In this document: positions 25,251-34,287 of the stretch, one piece after another
Layout: each line of letters starts with the position of its first letter
How positions within the stretch are numbered: position 1 is the first letter of the stretch
Assembly: GCA_041645495.1 (NCBI GenBank)
Contig: JBAZPZ010000003.1
Location: 1 to 64,000 of the forward strand
Direction of reading: 5' to 3'
Source of the DNA: 0-14-0-20-45-22 sp041645495
Lineage (GTDB): Bacteria > Fidelibacterota > UBA2242
DNA length: 64,000 bases
Program-made: the position numbers and the translations under genes
The notes under the pieces: generated by a model
What the model was told of the DNA's origin: nothing
Database searches by the model: none
What the model saw: the letters and a program-made list of their open reading frames with translations, nothing else

Positions 25251-26026
25251 AATTTTTCCTGAGTCGTCAAATACTGTTTGGCTTTCGGTACGAGTTCGCT
25301 GGACGGAAAATTTTTCTCGAGTAGTTTGAAGGAAGCGACCGCCTTGTCCTTCTTCCCCATCTTGAGATAACTCATGCCGATTTTAAAAAGCGCAGCATCG
25401 GATTTATTGCCGTCACCGAGCCCGGACACTTTTTGAAACGCGGCGATCGCCGCGGAATAATTGTCAAGGGAATAGTAACTCTCGCCGATCCAATACTGAC
25501 AATTATCGGCAAGCGTGTGCGTTGTGCTGATCGACAAAAGGTTCATAAAGCCTTTGATCGCGCCTTTGTAATCGCGGTCGAAATACAAATTCAGAGCGGT
25601 GTTGTAGTCTTCCCTGTAATCCGTATCGTCGAGCGGCAACGGTGTCGCTTCCGAGGAATCGACTGGCGTATCCAAATCCTGAATCGTTTTAACAACTTCC
25701 TGAGACACCTTTTTCTCGTCTTCGTACGCTTTCAGAATGGTTTTTAGATTCGCGATTTCGTCCTGTTTGGCTTTCATGGAATCGGCTAAACTCTGATTGT
25801 GAGATTTGATGTCTTCCATTTCCGTTTGTAAATTGTTCAATTCGGCTTCCTGAATAGTCATTGCCGACCGGAGTTCGAGTACTTCGACGGATTTCTGTTC
25901 GACTTCCGAGCGTTTTTGCTGGAGTTCCTTATTCACGTCCGTTTTCGCCTGCGGTTGTTGTGCCCGAAGCGCAACCATCGACGTCAACAGAACAAAACAG
26001 AGCGCTAAAACAAATCGATTTCTCAC
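25247..26026 (-). CDS. Second CpoB/YbgF-like coiled-coil TPR protein
   Basis: I take GTG 26026 as the start: it overlaps the upstream stop (GTGA), has GGGAG eight bases ahead, and gives a clean signal peptide (MRNRFVLALCFVLLTS, cleaved near LRAQ). A longer ATG form from 26041 is possible. A long coiled coil (residues about 25-115, from KRSEVEQKSVEVLELR) precedes TPR units from about 140 (YNTALNLYFDRDYKGAIKGF, YWIGESYYSLDNYSAAI). It is probably periplasmic and shares its fold plan with the neighbouring TPR protein. Confidence 0.75.
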   Translation of the reverse strand: MRNRFVLALCFVLLTSMVALRAQQPQAKTDVNKELQQKRSEVEQKSVEVLELRSAMTIQEAELNNLQTEMEDIKSHNQSLADSMKAKQDEIANLKTILKAYEDEKKVSQEVVKTIQDLDTPVDSSEATPLPLDDTDYREDYNTALNLYFDRDYKGAIKGFMNLLSISTTHTLADNCQYWIGESYYSLDNYSAAIAAFQKVSGLGDGNKSDAALFKIGMSYLKMGKKDKAVASFKLLEKNFPSSELVPKAKQYLTTQEKF

Positions 26027-26982
26027 TTGTACTGCTCCCACTCGATGGAATAGGAATATCCGATGAAAGCGCCGAATGCTTTGGGAACGATGAGTTGAAA
26101 AGTTCCGGATGCTCCCGGCAGAAGCGAATTGTTCGTCGTGATTCCCGAACCTTCAAAAGTATAGTAACTGCCTTCGACAAAAGCCGTTTTGGTTTCCGTT
26201 TCGCCGCTCCAGTTCTTCCGAAAAATGAAATTGATTTTTACAAAATCGGCGCGCCGGCTACCGATGTTCTTCACTTCGCCCGTAAAAATCGTGTTCCCTG
26301 TACGATCTTTGCTTTCCTTGACGTTTCCAACCAACACGCAGTTGGCAACTCTGGAAGGCGAATCGGTCAACTTGGACGGTGCGCCAGATTGCGCGGTATA
26401 GGTCGGAGGAACGACCTGAGGAACAGGCGAACTGGATTTGATGTCCACGGCGACTTCATCGGGCAGATATTGATCGGCCGGTTTTTCCGGAACGTTCGTG
26501 ATAACGCGGACGATATTTGGTTTAGCCAGAACGATATATCCGATGACCGTCTCGATCTTGACGATTTTTTCGTCCTGATAAATTATTTTTCCGAAAAATG
26601 ACGAACCGTTGTCCATCACGATTTCTTTATCGTACATGGAAAGCGGGTTCATCCACATCTGACTTTTGGATTGGATTTCCTGAAGTCCGTTCTGAAGGTG
26701 TTTCACCTCCGCGGCGAGTTTCTTCACCTCAAATGTCAGTTCGTTGATGATATAATTTTGATCGGTTGGCGTTGTCTGAGTCGATGCCATCGCGGTCCGC
26801 TTCTGCGTCTCTCCGCTCGGTAGCGGGACGGTAATATTCGAAATATCGGACCTGGCGGAAGAGGATTCTACCTTATCCTGCGCCGCCGCCTTTTCTTTGG
26901 CATCCTTTTTGGCTTGAGACGAACCGCATCCGGTCAGAAATGCCAAAAGCACTAAAAAGACGAGAGAAATTTTTGCTTTCAT
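26023..26982 (-). CDS. Lipoprotein with FxLYD-like domain, first gene of motor-like operon
   Basis: The start is ATG 26982. The lipobox LAFLTGC predicts lipid attachment at the cysteine near residue 19. A Lys/Ala-rich linker and a short helix (about 85-110) follow. Then comes a small beta domain (about 120-165: NGSSFFGKIIYQDEKIVKIE and GYIVLAKPNIVRV) of the kind that reads as dGs-x-x-GxI. A C-terminal FxLYD-like domain (about 215-315, TGEVKNIGSRRADFVKINF) completes it. The last two are generic binding folds. It follows the promoter at 27063-27091. Confidence 0.75.
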   Translation of the reverse strand: MKAKISLVFLVLLAFLTGCGSSQAKKDAKEKAAAQDKVESSSARSDISNITVPLPSGETQKRTAMASTQTTPTDQNYIINELTFEVKKLAAEVKHLQNGLQEIQSKSQMWMNPLSMYDKEIVMDNGSSFFGKIIYQDEKIVKIETVIGYIVLAKPNIVRVITNVPEKPADQYLPDEVAVDIKSSSPVPQVVPPTYTAQSGAPSKLTDSPSRVANCVLVGNVKESKDRTGNTIFTGEVKNIGSRRADFVKINFIFRKNWSGETETKTAFVEGSYYTFEGSGITTNNSLLPGASGTFQLIVPKAFGAFIGYSYSIEWEQYK

Positions 26983-27062
26983 AGTCCCGCACCTTCGGGT
27001 AAATGGTGTCCATCCGTTCAATCAAATCGTTTTATTACAATTTGGCGTTGCATTCGTGAAAA

Positions 27063-27091
27063 ATATATATTTTCTCCGACTATAATGTCAA
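27063..27091 (-). promoter_or_regulatory. Predicted promoter of the motor-like operon
   Basis: TTGACA (27086-27091), 17 bases, then ATATAT (27063-27068) on the minus strand, about 80 bases before the lipoprotein start. The region is AT-rich and the -35 box is perfect. Confidence 0.6.
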
Positions 27092-27200
27092 GGAAAAAAT
27101 TAAGAGAATCCGCCAGTTACGCCGATGACTTAAATGATTAATTGAAGTCAGCCTCCTTTTTTCACCTTGTTTCAACCTGTTTCATCGTCCGAATATCCGG

Positions 27201-28340
27201 TTATCCGGTGATCGAAAATCTCAACGTCGCCACGATTTCTCCCCAGGAATCCATCGGACTTTTAACATATTGCACATTGACGCCCTGAGATAAGGCGATA
27301 TGTAGTAACTGCTCCACGATGTCGTTGGTTCGTTCCAGCGGACTGCCGTCCATCGGACATTTTTCGACGACATCCAGACCCAGATAATTGTCATTCCGGC
27401 AAAAAACGCCTTTATGCACGAAGTTTTCTTGAATGATAAGCGCATCGACCCAGTTTTCTACGATTTTGGAAAGAACCGCCTGAATTCCTTCGACCGCCTG
27501 ATTCTTTTGCTTTTTCGCGACAAAATCCTCCAGCAGTTTTTTCTCGTATTCTTCGCGCGCTTCTTTTTCCGTCTGTTGCGCTTTCATGAGGACTTCATTC
27601 AGCGGCGCCGTCGATTCGACCTCTATGACGCCTGCAATTTTCGCGGCAACGTAACCGTGTAAATATTTCCGAAACTCGTTGATCGCTTCGCGTCTTCCAC
27701 CCAGAATAATCCAGTCGAAATCCTTCTTTTGATTCAAATCGAAAACCTGTTGGGCGATCTGTTTGTAATGCTGAAGCACCGTTTGCTGGATGTTTCGCTC
27801 GGCCTTCCGTTCCAGATTTCCCTGAAAACCGGCACCGCGAACCGGCTCGGGCGCGGCGTTTTCGATTGCGAATTGCTCGGTAAATTCTCCGATTTGAGAT
27901 TCAAATATTTTTGCCTTGGTTCGGTCGATCAAGACCAGTGCATAGTTCCGGTGAATACTAAAAAAATGTGAGAGCGGACGAATGTACGGCTTAGGTTGAA
28001 TGACTAATTCATTCGCCAGCGGGCGCTTCAAATTCAATGTCTTCCAGAGCCCGGAGCCCGACGATGCGAAGCAGATCGAACTGAGCGCCTTCGTGGTGTC
28101 GAGTTCCTCGTTAAACCAGTTCAAAATGCGATCGAAATCAGCCAGCACGGAACTCTGTTCGTTCTCGGATAGCTGTTTAAAATAGGTCGTGCTTTTTTTA
28201 TACTTGATCATCTTTTTGAGTTCGACGATATGACTCTTCCGGTTACCCGTCGAAATCCCAAGGGTCAGGTAAGCGCTGGTAACTGGATATTCTCTCTTTT
28301 CGTCTCGGATCAATTCTTTTACGAGTTGTTCTCTGATCAT
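27201..28340 (-). CDS. Bacterial archaeo-eukaryotic release factor-like (baeRF) protein
   Basis: The 379-residue protein resembles the baeRF families, bacterial relatives of eRF1/aRF1 thought to act at ribosomes. Supporting words are YALVLIDRTKAKIFESQIGE, ILGGRREAINEFRKYL and CPMDGSPLE near the C-terminus. The first 120 residues have the TSAYLTLG...R opening of these proteins. The start ATG follows GGGAGTC. It is probably monocistronic. The biochemical role in bacteria is not settled, and the sequence does not show a clear GGQ peptide-release motif. Confidence 0.75.
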   Translation of the reverse strand: MIREQLVKELIRDEKREYPVTSAYLTLGISTGNRKSHIVELKKMIKYKKSTTYFKQLSENEQSSVLADFDRILNWFNEELDTTKALSSICFASSGSGLWKTLNLKRPLANELVIQPKPYIRPLSHFFSIHRNYALVLIDRTKAKIFESQIGEFTEQFAIENAAPEPVRGAGFQGNLERKAERNIQQTVLQHYKQIAQQVFDLNQKKDFDWIILGGRREAINEFRKYLHGYVAAKIAGVIEVESTAPLNEVLMKAQQTEKEAREEYEKKLLEDFVAKKQKNQAVEGIQAVLSKIVENWVDALIIQENFVHKGVFCRNDNYLGLDVVEKCPMDGSPLERTNDIVEQLLHIALSQGVNVQYVKSPMDSWGEIVATLRFSITG

Positions 28341-28521
28341 GATGACTCCCGTGGTTTATGGTTCAAGTATTTGGATAATAAAATGCGTTCCGTGGCCGAA
28401 TTTCTGCGTTATTATGTGAATGGCCAAAGGAGAAGCGGATCTCAATTGGCGGATTCCCGACGCTGTGCAATTCGGTCTCTTCTTCATTTCGTATCCACAG
28501 TGATATTAATAATGAAATTTT

Positions 28522-28558
28522 CAGACATTATCAACAACAAAATTGATAATCTGTTTTT
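28522..28558. terminator. Hairpin downstream of the amidohydrolase gene
   Basis: ATTATCAA (28527-28534) pairs with TTGATAAT (28543-28550), extended by CAG/CTG. A T-run follows on the plus strand only. It lies about 40 bases past the amidohydrolase stop on the minus strand and may serve as a terminator or RNA stabiliser. The rest of 28341-28595 shows nothing else. Confidence 0.4.
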
Positions 28559-28595
28559 AAATGTCCGAGCCTCTTAAAAAGGTCCCGATAATCCC

Positions 28596-29846
28596 TTAGG
28601 CTTTTGCTTCCATATCGATTTCGTCGAGCCAGGTGACCGGTTTCGACGATTTGGCAATCAATTCATACGGATCGTTGCACTTTTCTCCGTCCGCTTCCAG
28701 CACGCAACACTTCGCGGTCTTGCCGGTCTCCAGGCTACCGACCTCTTTATGAAATCCAATGGCGTAAGCGCCGTTCAGTGTGGCGCATTTGATGGCGGTT
28801 TCCGGTGATAATCCGAGTTCTTCGACACAGAAAGCGATCTCTTTTCTAATGTCGAGATCGGATACAACGGACAAACCTTCGGTTCCGAGACAAACGTTGA
28901 CGCCTTTTTCCTGAAACATCAGAACGGGAGGACGTCCCAGGTTCAAATCGCGGCTCATTCGCGGGCAGATACAAATATTGACTTTGGCAGGGAATGTTTT
29001 CAGAGCCTCGATGTCGGCTTCATCGGCATAATTCATGTGGACGAGAATGTTGTGTTTGGCATAAAAATGGTAATTGAAAAAATACTTCAGCGCGTTCATG
29101 CCGGGCGCTTGCCAACCGTAGTCGAAGTCTTCGATCGAGAGAAGGAACTGTTTGATCTTACCGGAACCGCCAAGAATGAACGCGTTTTCATCTTCCGTCA
29201 TGTTCATATGAACGGCGATGTGCCGCTCGCAGATGCCGATCTCTTTAAGAAGATTTTGCGACAACGCCCAAGGCGATGATGGCGCCAGATGTTTCGTAAC
29301 GCGTTTGTTGACGACTCCTTCTTTGATCAGATTCTGGTATTTCCGAAAAATCGACATAGCATCAGCGTCCTTGAAGCCGGTGATTTCATAAAAGATTCGC
29401 GCGAAAAGCGGACTGGCGAGCAACGGTTCGAATGACGCACCATCCGTTGAAAAATCAGCTAACGCGATGGTCCCGAATCGGTGGCTGGCTTCGATATTTT
29501 GCTTCGCCGTTTCAATCTTCGCGGCCGATTCCGCATCCCGGTTAAAGTCTCTGATGTATCGCAGGTAGGAATAATAATCGGTCGGTTTCGTCGGTTGACT
29601 TACATGTTCCAAATGCGTGTGGACATTTACAAATCCGGGAAAAATCACCGCATTCCCCAGATCGATCGTCTCCGACGCTTCCCGCCGGATGTTTTCGACC
29701 TGATCGACTTCGAGTATCTTATCCTGATTGATGATGATAATGCCGTCTTGGATGGGCGGACGGGAAATCGGCACGATCCAGCGTGCCCGGAACGCACGAG
29801 TTAGTCCGTTTTCTTTCGATTCCGTCAACTGATTATTTTCTTCCAT
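28596..29846 (-). CDS. Amidohydrolase-family deaminase-like enzyme
   Basis: The 416-residue protein belongs to the cytosine/adenosine-type amidohydrolases (SAH, 8-oxoguanine and aminodeoxyfutalosine deaminases). The metal ligands HxH lie in VNVHTHLEH near residue 75, with further histidines in HMNMTE and HMNYAD. The usual GTD(S/N) motif that holds the metal-binding aspartate reads LGTEGLSVVSDLD, with Glu in place of Asp. The substrate is unknown. The start follows CGAGGAAG, and a TTGTTT-N17-TAAATT promoter is possible upstream. Confidence 0.8.
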   Translation of the reverse strand: MEENNQLTESKENGLTRAFRARWIVPISRPPIQDGIIIINQDKILEVDQVENIRREASETIDLGNAVIFPGFVNVHTHLEHVSQPTKPTDYYSYLRYIRDFNRDAESAAKIETAKQNIEASHRFGTIALADFSTDGASFEPLLASPLFARIFYEITGFKDADAMSIFRKYQNLIKEGVVNKRVTKHLAPSSPWALSQNLLKEIGICERHIAVHMNMTEDENAFILGGSGKIKQFLLSIEDFDYGWQAPGMNALKYFFNYHFYAKHNILVHMNYADEADIEALKTFPAKVNICICPRMSRDLNLGRPPVLMFQEKGVNVCLGTEGLSVVSDLDIRKEIAFCVEELGLSPETAIKCATLNGAYAIGFHKEVGSLETGKTAKCCVLEADGEKCNDPYELIAKSSKPVTWLDEIDMEAKA

Positions 29847-29926
29847 TCTTCCTCGGTTTTCCAGATTTATTCAACTTTCACCGACGGAATTTAACAGCCT
29901 CGCTATGTAAAAACAACACGAATGAC

Positions 29927-29955
29927 TTGGTATTGTCCGGTATTTTCTTTAAGAT
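29927..29955 (+). promoter_or_regulatory. Possible promoter of the MltB-like gene
   Basis: TTGGTA (29927-29932), 17 bases, TAAGAT (29950-29955), about 90 bases before the start at 30043, in the divergent intergenic region. Confidence 0.35.
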
Positions 29956-30042
29956 CTGGCGTTTCTTTATAACGCTTGAACGACAGAATTCGGCTACAAA
30001 ACGGGCAATTCAACCCGATCGAAGAAAACTCCAGAAGAAATA

Positions 30043-30993
30043 ATGATACGATTCGACAGGAAATTTTATTTACGAAAACGCCTCTGGCTCTATGGCGCGA
30101 TGCTCGTCATGGCCGCAATTTTCGTCCGGGCGTCCTTCGACTTCGTTCAATATCGAGTCTCTATAAACCGGCTGAGTAACTATGAAAATTTGATCACGGA
30201 TTTGGAAAACAGCGGATTCGATCGAGTGGATCTGATCCCGATTTTTACCGACCCGCGCGTCGAATTCTATCCGGAAATCTCGACCAAGGAATTTACGCCG
30301 CCGGAATTAGACGACACATCCGATTTCATCCAGTCAAAGATGCACCGCTACGATACACAGCGGTTTTTAGAAAAGTACAAGCGGTATCTCGAACTTGCCG
30401 AAAAACAATTTCAGGTTGAAAAAGAAGCCATCGTCGCCGTTCTGATAATCGAAACCAAACTTGGAAACGACATCGGCAAATATTCCGTCTTCAATGTTCT
30501 GAGCTCGATGTCACTGGCAGACAATAAAAAATCGCAGTATGCCATCGTCAAATTCGTTGAAAAAAATTATCACCGTTTATCGGAGAATCAGCGAAAACAG
30601 ATGGTCGAACGTCTTCAGCGACGCGCCCGATCCCGTTCGATTTGGGCAAAGACCGAACTGGCGACTCTCATCCGGTTTCATCTGGAAAAAGACCTTGACA
30701 TCCTCAATTTGCCCGGTTCGCATGCCGGCGCTTTCGGTTACCCGCAGTTTCTGCCGTCCAGCGCAAAATTGTACGGCATCGATGCAAATCACGATGGTAC
30801 CATCGATATGTACAATTTTCCGGACGCCATTATGAGCATTGCAAATTTTTTACACAAAAAGGGTTGGGACAAGGATCAGCAAAATCAAAAAGACGCGCTC
30901 CGTTCTTACAACAACAACCATCAATACGTCAATCACGTCATTTCCATCGCAAACTCCATCAAGACCACTTCCGGAACAGGATCCGATTACTAA
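30043..30993 (+). CDS. MltB-like lytic murein transglycosylase
   Basis: The protein would cleave peptidoglycan glycan strands non-hydrolytically. The 316-residue sequence has an N-terminal membrane anchor (residues 9-28). Its catalytic domain begins near 95, with the glutamate in LIIETKLGNDIGKYSVFNVL. SHAGAFGYPQFLPSS and YNFPDAIMSIANFL are family signatures. It lacks the C-terminal peptidoglycan-binding domain of some members. It stands alone on the plus strand between two minus-strand genes. Confidence 0.88.
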   Translation: MIRFDRKFYLRKRLWLYGAMLVMAAIFVRASFDFVQYRVSINRLSNYENLITDLENSGFDRVDLIPIFTDPRVEFYPEISTKEFTPPELDDTSDFIQSKMHRYDTQRFLEKYKRYLELAEKQFQVEKEAIVAVLIIETKLGNDIGKYSVFNVLSSMSLADNKKSQYAIVKFVEKNYHRLSENQRKQMVERLQRRARSRSIWAKTELATLIRFHLEKDLDILNLPGSHAGAFGYPQFLPSSAKLYGIDANHDGTIDMYNFPDAIMSIANFLHKKGWDKDQQNQKDALRSYNNNHQYVNHVISIANSIKTTSGTGSDY

Positions 30994-31020
30994 AATGGAA
31001 TTTTCCGAAACTACAGACAG

Positions 31021-32319
31021 TTACGGATGCTGAATGACCGGCGAATCGCCTTTGAGCATCTCTTCCTCTTTCCAGAGATCGTTTAGCGATTCATTGAGAT
31101 AATCCGAGTAAGTTTCTTTCGCCTTTACAACGTTGCCCATACCGGCGTACGCTTTCGCCAGAACCAGCCGATACCGCCGTATTTCCGGGTTGAGTTCGAC
31201 CGCTTTAAGGAGGTAACCGACAGCCTTTTCATATTCCTTTTTCTCGTATAACAACTTTCCGTGGTAATAAAACGAGTGCGGTTTGTCGGGCGACAATTCG
31301 ATCTCTCTCAGAGAATAAGCGAGCGCTTTGTCGAGGTTGCCCTGTTTTCTGGCAATTTCTGAAAGCAAGTACAACGCATCGACCGAATTCGGATCGATCT
31401 GCAGAACCGATCGGCAATAAAATCCGGCTTTTTTCGAATCGTTCAGATTGAAGTGGTTCAGACGCGCGAGCATCAGCAGGTTGGGAATTGTGTAATCCTT
31501 GTTCAGCGCTTTCCGGTAATGAAGTTCCGCATTCCGAAAATTTCCCTGCTTGTATTCGAGAAATCCCCACGCTTCATAAGTATGGGCCGATCGCGGTGAA
31601 ATGTCCGATAATTTTTCGCAGACCTTCGCCGCGTCGAGAAAGTAGCCGTTATTGGTCAAAATATAGACGAGCAATTTGAGGTGAAACGGGTCTTCTGCCA
31701 ATCGGCTCGCTTTTTGGGCGACCACAACGGCTTCCGCGTTTCGTTCCATTTCCATCAGATAAGTTGCATAAAAGACTGCGGCGTTCGGCCGGTCGGGAAA
31801 TTTGGCCGCGAGATCGCTCAGTTTTTCTACACATTTTTCCGGGCATTTGAATTGCTTGGCGGATTCGACGAGCAGATACAGCGCTTCATCCGTTCGTGTG
31901 CGCTTGTAAAGGATGGTCGCAACTTGTGCGACGAGATCCCAACTTCTGAACTCGTTTCGGGCAAAAGCAGAAAAGTCGTTCAGAAACGCTTCGCTGGAAT
32001 CGTTGAGAGACAAGGCGCGAAGATATTCTTTCTTCGCCGTCCGAACATCTTTTTGTTGGGCTAACGTCCACGCAAGCCCCCAGACTGCATAGAAGTTTTC
32101 CTCTTTTTTCAGGATTTCAGCATACTCAGTTCCCGCGCTCTTCAAATTGCCCAATTCGACCGCTTTTTCCGCTTTTCGGTAGGCGGACGCAAAGCTCTTG
32201 GGAATCTCCTTCTTGATCTGTTTGTACCGAAGTCCGTCGGGCAACCGTGGCTTTTCGCCTGCAAATCCGACCGTTGCGCAAAGAAGAAGAATCGGTAAAA
32301 TTTTCATACATATTTTCAT
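31021..32319 (-). CDS. Exported TPR-repeat protein
   Basis: The protein of about 432 residues has a signal peptide (MKILPILLLCATVGFAG). The start is ATG 32319 or 32307; I list the first. At least eight tandem TPR units fill the rest, for example VWGLAWTLAQQKDVRTAKKE, AHTYEAWGFLEYKQGN and YYHGKLLYEKKEYEKAVGYL. Such repeats bind other proteins. Its partner is unknown and no operon is evident. Confidence 0.8.
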   Translation of the reverse strand: MKICMKILPILLLCATVGFAGEKPRLPDGLRYKQIKKEIPKSFASAYRKAEKAVELGNLKSAGTEYAEILKKEENFYAVWGLAWTLAQQKDVRTAKKEYLRALSLNDSSEAFLNDFSAFARNEFRSWDLVAQVATILYKRTRTDEALYLLVESAKQFKCPEKCVEKLSDLAAKFPDRPNAAVFYATYLMEMERNAEAVVVAQKASRLAEDPFHLKLLVYILTNNGYFLDAAKVCEKLSDISPRSAHTYEAWGFLEYKQGNFRNAELHYRKALNKDYTIPNLLMLARLNHFNLNDSKKAGFYCRSVLQIDPNSVDALYLLSEIARKQGNLDKALAYSLREIELSPDKPHSFYYHGKLLYEKKEYEKAVGYLLKAVELNPEIRRYRLVLAKAYAGMGNVVKAKETYSDYLNESLNDLWKEEEMLKGDSPVIQHP

Positions 32320-32369
32320 CGGCTGGGAATATGTAAAATTCGTCACGAATTTTCAAGGGAATATTCGTT

Positions 32370-32579
32370 GTGATGAAAAAAAATCCCTATTGTTTCCGCA
32401 CCGAACCGGCCGTTTATGCTTTGGAATCGCCGTCTTTGCCTCTTAGATTAAACGGCGAGATGAAGTGCCGGATTATCGAAATCAGAAAAACAGACGAGAC
32501 AGGTTCGTTACCAATCGAGAATAAGGAGCGGCTCGCTTGTTCGTACTCAGATATGCTTTTGAAAATGGAGAACGCTTGA
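32370..32579 (+). CDS. Small open frame of doubtful coding status
   Basis: A frame of 69 codons fills the gap between the TPR gene and the next plus-strand gene. There is no ribosome binding site before the GTG-ATG start, no recognisable domain and no partner. It may be chance. The rest of 32347-32669 shows nothing I can name. Confidence 0.2.
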   Translation: MMKKNPYCFRTEPAVYALESPSLPLRLNGEMKCRIIEIRKTDETGSLPIENKERLACSYSDMLLKMENA

Positions 32580-32669
32580 TTAATTTTTTATCAACGATGA
32601 AAGTGAAAAACACCCATTTGAATGTAAACGACTCACTTCCCACTTTTACCAACAAACTGAGGAGCGACG

Positions 32670-33644
32670 ATGAAGTTGATCAATGATCTTTTAAAACCAT
32701 TTCCACGAGAAAAAGTGTCCGTTCTTCCGACGCCTTTTTACCGAATGGACGACATTTCCGATCTGCTGGAATGCAACGTTTACGTCAAACGCGACGATCT
32801 GACCGGATTCGCATTCGGAGGAAACAAGACGCGGAAATTCGATTTCCTCGTCGGAGACGCTTTGGCAAAAGGATGCAATACGATCGTCGGAATCGGCGCA
32901 AATCAATCCAATTTTTGCCGGATTCTATCGGGCGTGGGTGCTAAGTACGGCCTGAGTGTTCATCTGGTTCTGAGCGGAGCCAAGCCCAAAACGCCGACGG
33001 GAAATTTGCTGATCGACCATATTTTCGGAGCCGTCGTTCATCATGTCGATACCGCCGATCCGATCGAGCGAATGGAGGAAGCGCTTCAGGTTAAAAATCA
33101 ACTGGAATATCAGGGGAAAAAAGTCTATTTCCTGCCGCCCGGTGGCTCCATTCCACGCGGCGCGCTCGGCTATGTACTCGGCTGGGGCGAGTTGATGGAC
33201 GATTTCGAAGCGCATCATCTGGAAGTCAGCACGATCATCCACGCATCTTCATCGGCGGGAACTCAGGCGGGATTGGTCGTCGGGCAGGCGATCACCGACT
33301 GGCCGGGCCAGATCATCGGAATCAGCGTGGACGTTCCCCGGCAAGCACTGGAAAAGGATGTCTTTACATTGGCGCAGGCGACCGGTAACCTTGTCAACAT
33401 CAACGTCGATAGAGAACTGGTTCACGTCGATGACTCGTACATCGGGAAAGGGTACGGAATCCGAACCGCCGAATGTGAAGAAGCGATGACGATTTTTTCC
33501 CGCCGGGAAGGAATTTTTCTCGATTATGTCTATACCGGAAAAGCCGCGGCAGGCTTGCTTGATTACGGGAATACCGGTAAATTTGCGCCCGATGAAAATG
33601 TCGTTTTCCTCCACACCGGTGGAAATATCGAACTGTTTGAATAA
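32670..33644 (+). CDS. D-cysteine desulfhydrase / ACC deaminase family PLP enzyme
   Basis: The 324-residue protein belongs to fold-type II PLP enzymes that deaminate D-cysteine or 1-aminocyclopropane-1-carboxylate. The PLP lysine is in GFAFGGNKTRKFDFL near residue 53. GIGANQSNFCR and FLPPGGSIPRGALGY follow the family pattern. Telling desulfhydrase from ACC deaminase needs active-site comparison. GAGGAGC lies ahead of the ATG. It may be read together with the two plus-strand genes that follow. Confidence 0.82.
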   Translation: MKLINDLLKPFPREKVSVLPTPFYRMDDISDLLECNVYVKRDDLTGFAFGGNKTRKFDFLVGDALAKGCNTIVGIGANQSNFCRILSGVGAKYGLSVHLVLSGAKPKTPTGNLLIDHIFGAVVHHVDTADPIERMEEALQVKNQLEYQGKKVYFLPPGGSIPRGALGYVLGWGELMDDFEAHHLEVSTIIHASSSAGTQAGLVVGQAITDWPGQIIGISVDVPRQALEKDVFTLAQATGNLVNINVDRELVHVDDSYIGKGYGIRTAECEEAMTIFSRREGIFLDYVYTGKAAAGLLDYGNTGKFAPDENVVFLHTGGNIELFE

Positions 33645-33687
33645 AATCGATTTTGTCAGAAACGTAGAAGCATAAAAAACCAGATCG

Positions 33688-34269
33688 ATGGAAAGCCAAT
33701 TTTTAAATTCGTCTCTTTTTTCATGGGTCATCATGCCTCTGCTCATCTTTTGTGCGCGGATCATGGATGTCTCGATCGGAACCATTCGCATCATTTTTAT
33801 ATCGAAAGGCAGTAAAGTCCTCGCCTCCTTTCTGGGCTTTTTCGAAGTTTCGATCTGGTTGCTCGCTATTTCGGAGGTGATGAAACATATCTCCGATCCC
33901 GCTTGCTTTTTCGCCTACGGACTCGGGTTCGGTTCGGGAAATTACATTGGCATTACGCTGGAGGAAAAAATGGCGCTCGGTCTTCAAGCGGTACGAATCG
34001 TCACGCACGACACCATCGATGTCCTGACGATGGCGCTTCGTGATGCCGGATATGGCGCAACCGTGATGAAAGCGAACGGCGCGAAGGGCGAAGTCAACAT
34101 CATTCTCAGTATCGTGCCCAGAAAGAAAGTACGCGAGGTTCTGGATCTGGCGCGCGGCATCGATCCGAACGTCTTCGTTTCCGTGCAGGATATCCGGTCG
34201 GTTAATTCCGGCTGGATTCCCGGAAGAAACTCGCTTTCCCGGTGGAAATTCTGGGCAAAGAACAAATAA
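33688..34269 (+). CDS. UPF0316 membrane protein
   Basis: The 193-residue protein has three N-terminal membrane helices (FCARIMDVSIGTIRIIFIS, then LASFLGFFEVSIWLLAISEV and FFAYGLGFGSGNYIGI) and a soluble C-terminal domain of DUF2179 type (TIDVLTMALRDAGYGATVM). Members are widespread and of unknown function, possibly involved in nucleotide or potassium sensing. It lies between the PLP enzyme and the LspA-like gene, all on the plus strand. Confidence 0.8.
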   Translation: MESQFLNSSLFSWVIMPLLIFCARIMDVSIGTIRIIFISKGSKVLASFLGFFEVSIWLLAISEVMKHISDPACFFAYGLGFGSGNYIGITLEEKMALGLQAVRIVTHDTIDVLTMALRDAGYGATVMKANGAKGEVNIILSIVPRKKVREVLDLARGIDPNVFVSVQDIRSVNSGWIPGRNSLSRWKFWAKNK

Positions 34270-34287
34270 GGAATTATTCAAAAACCG

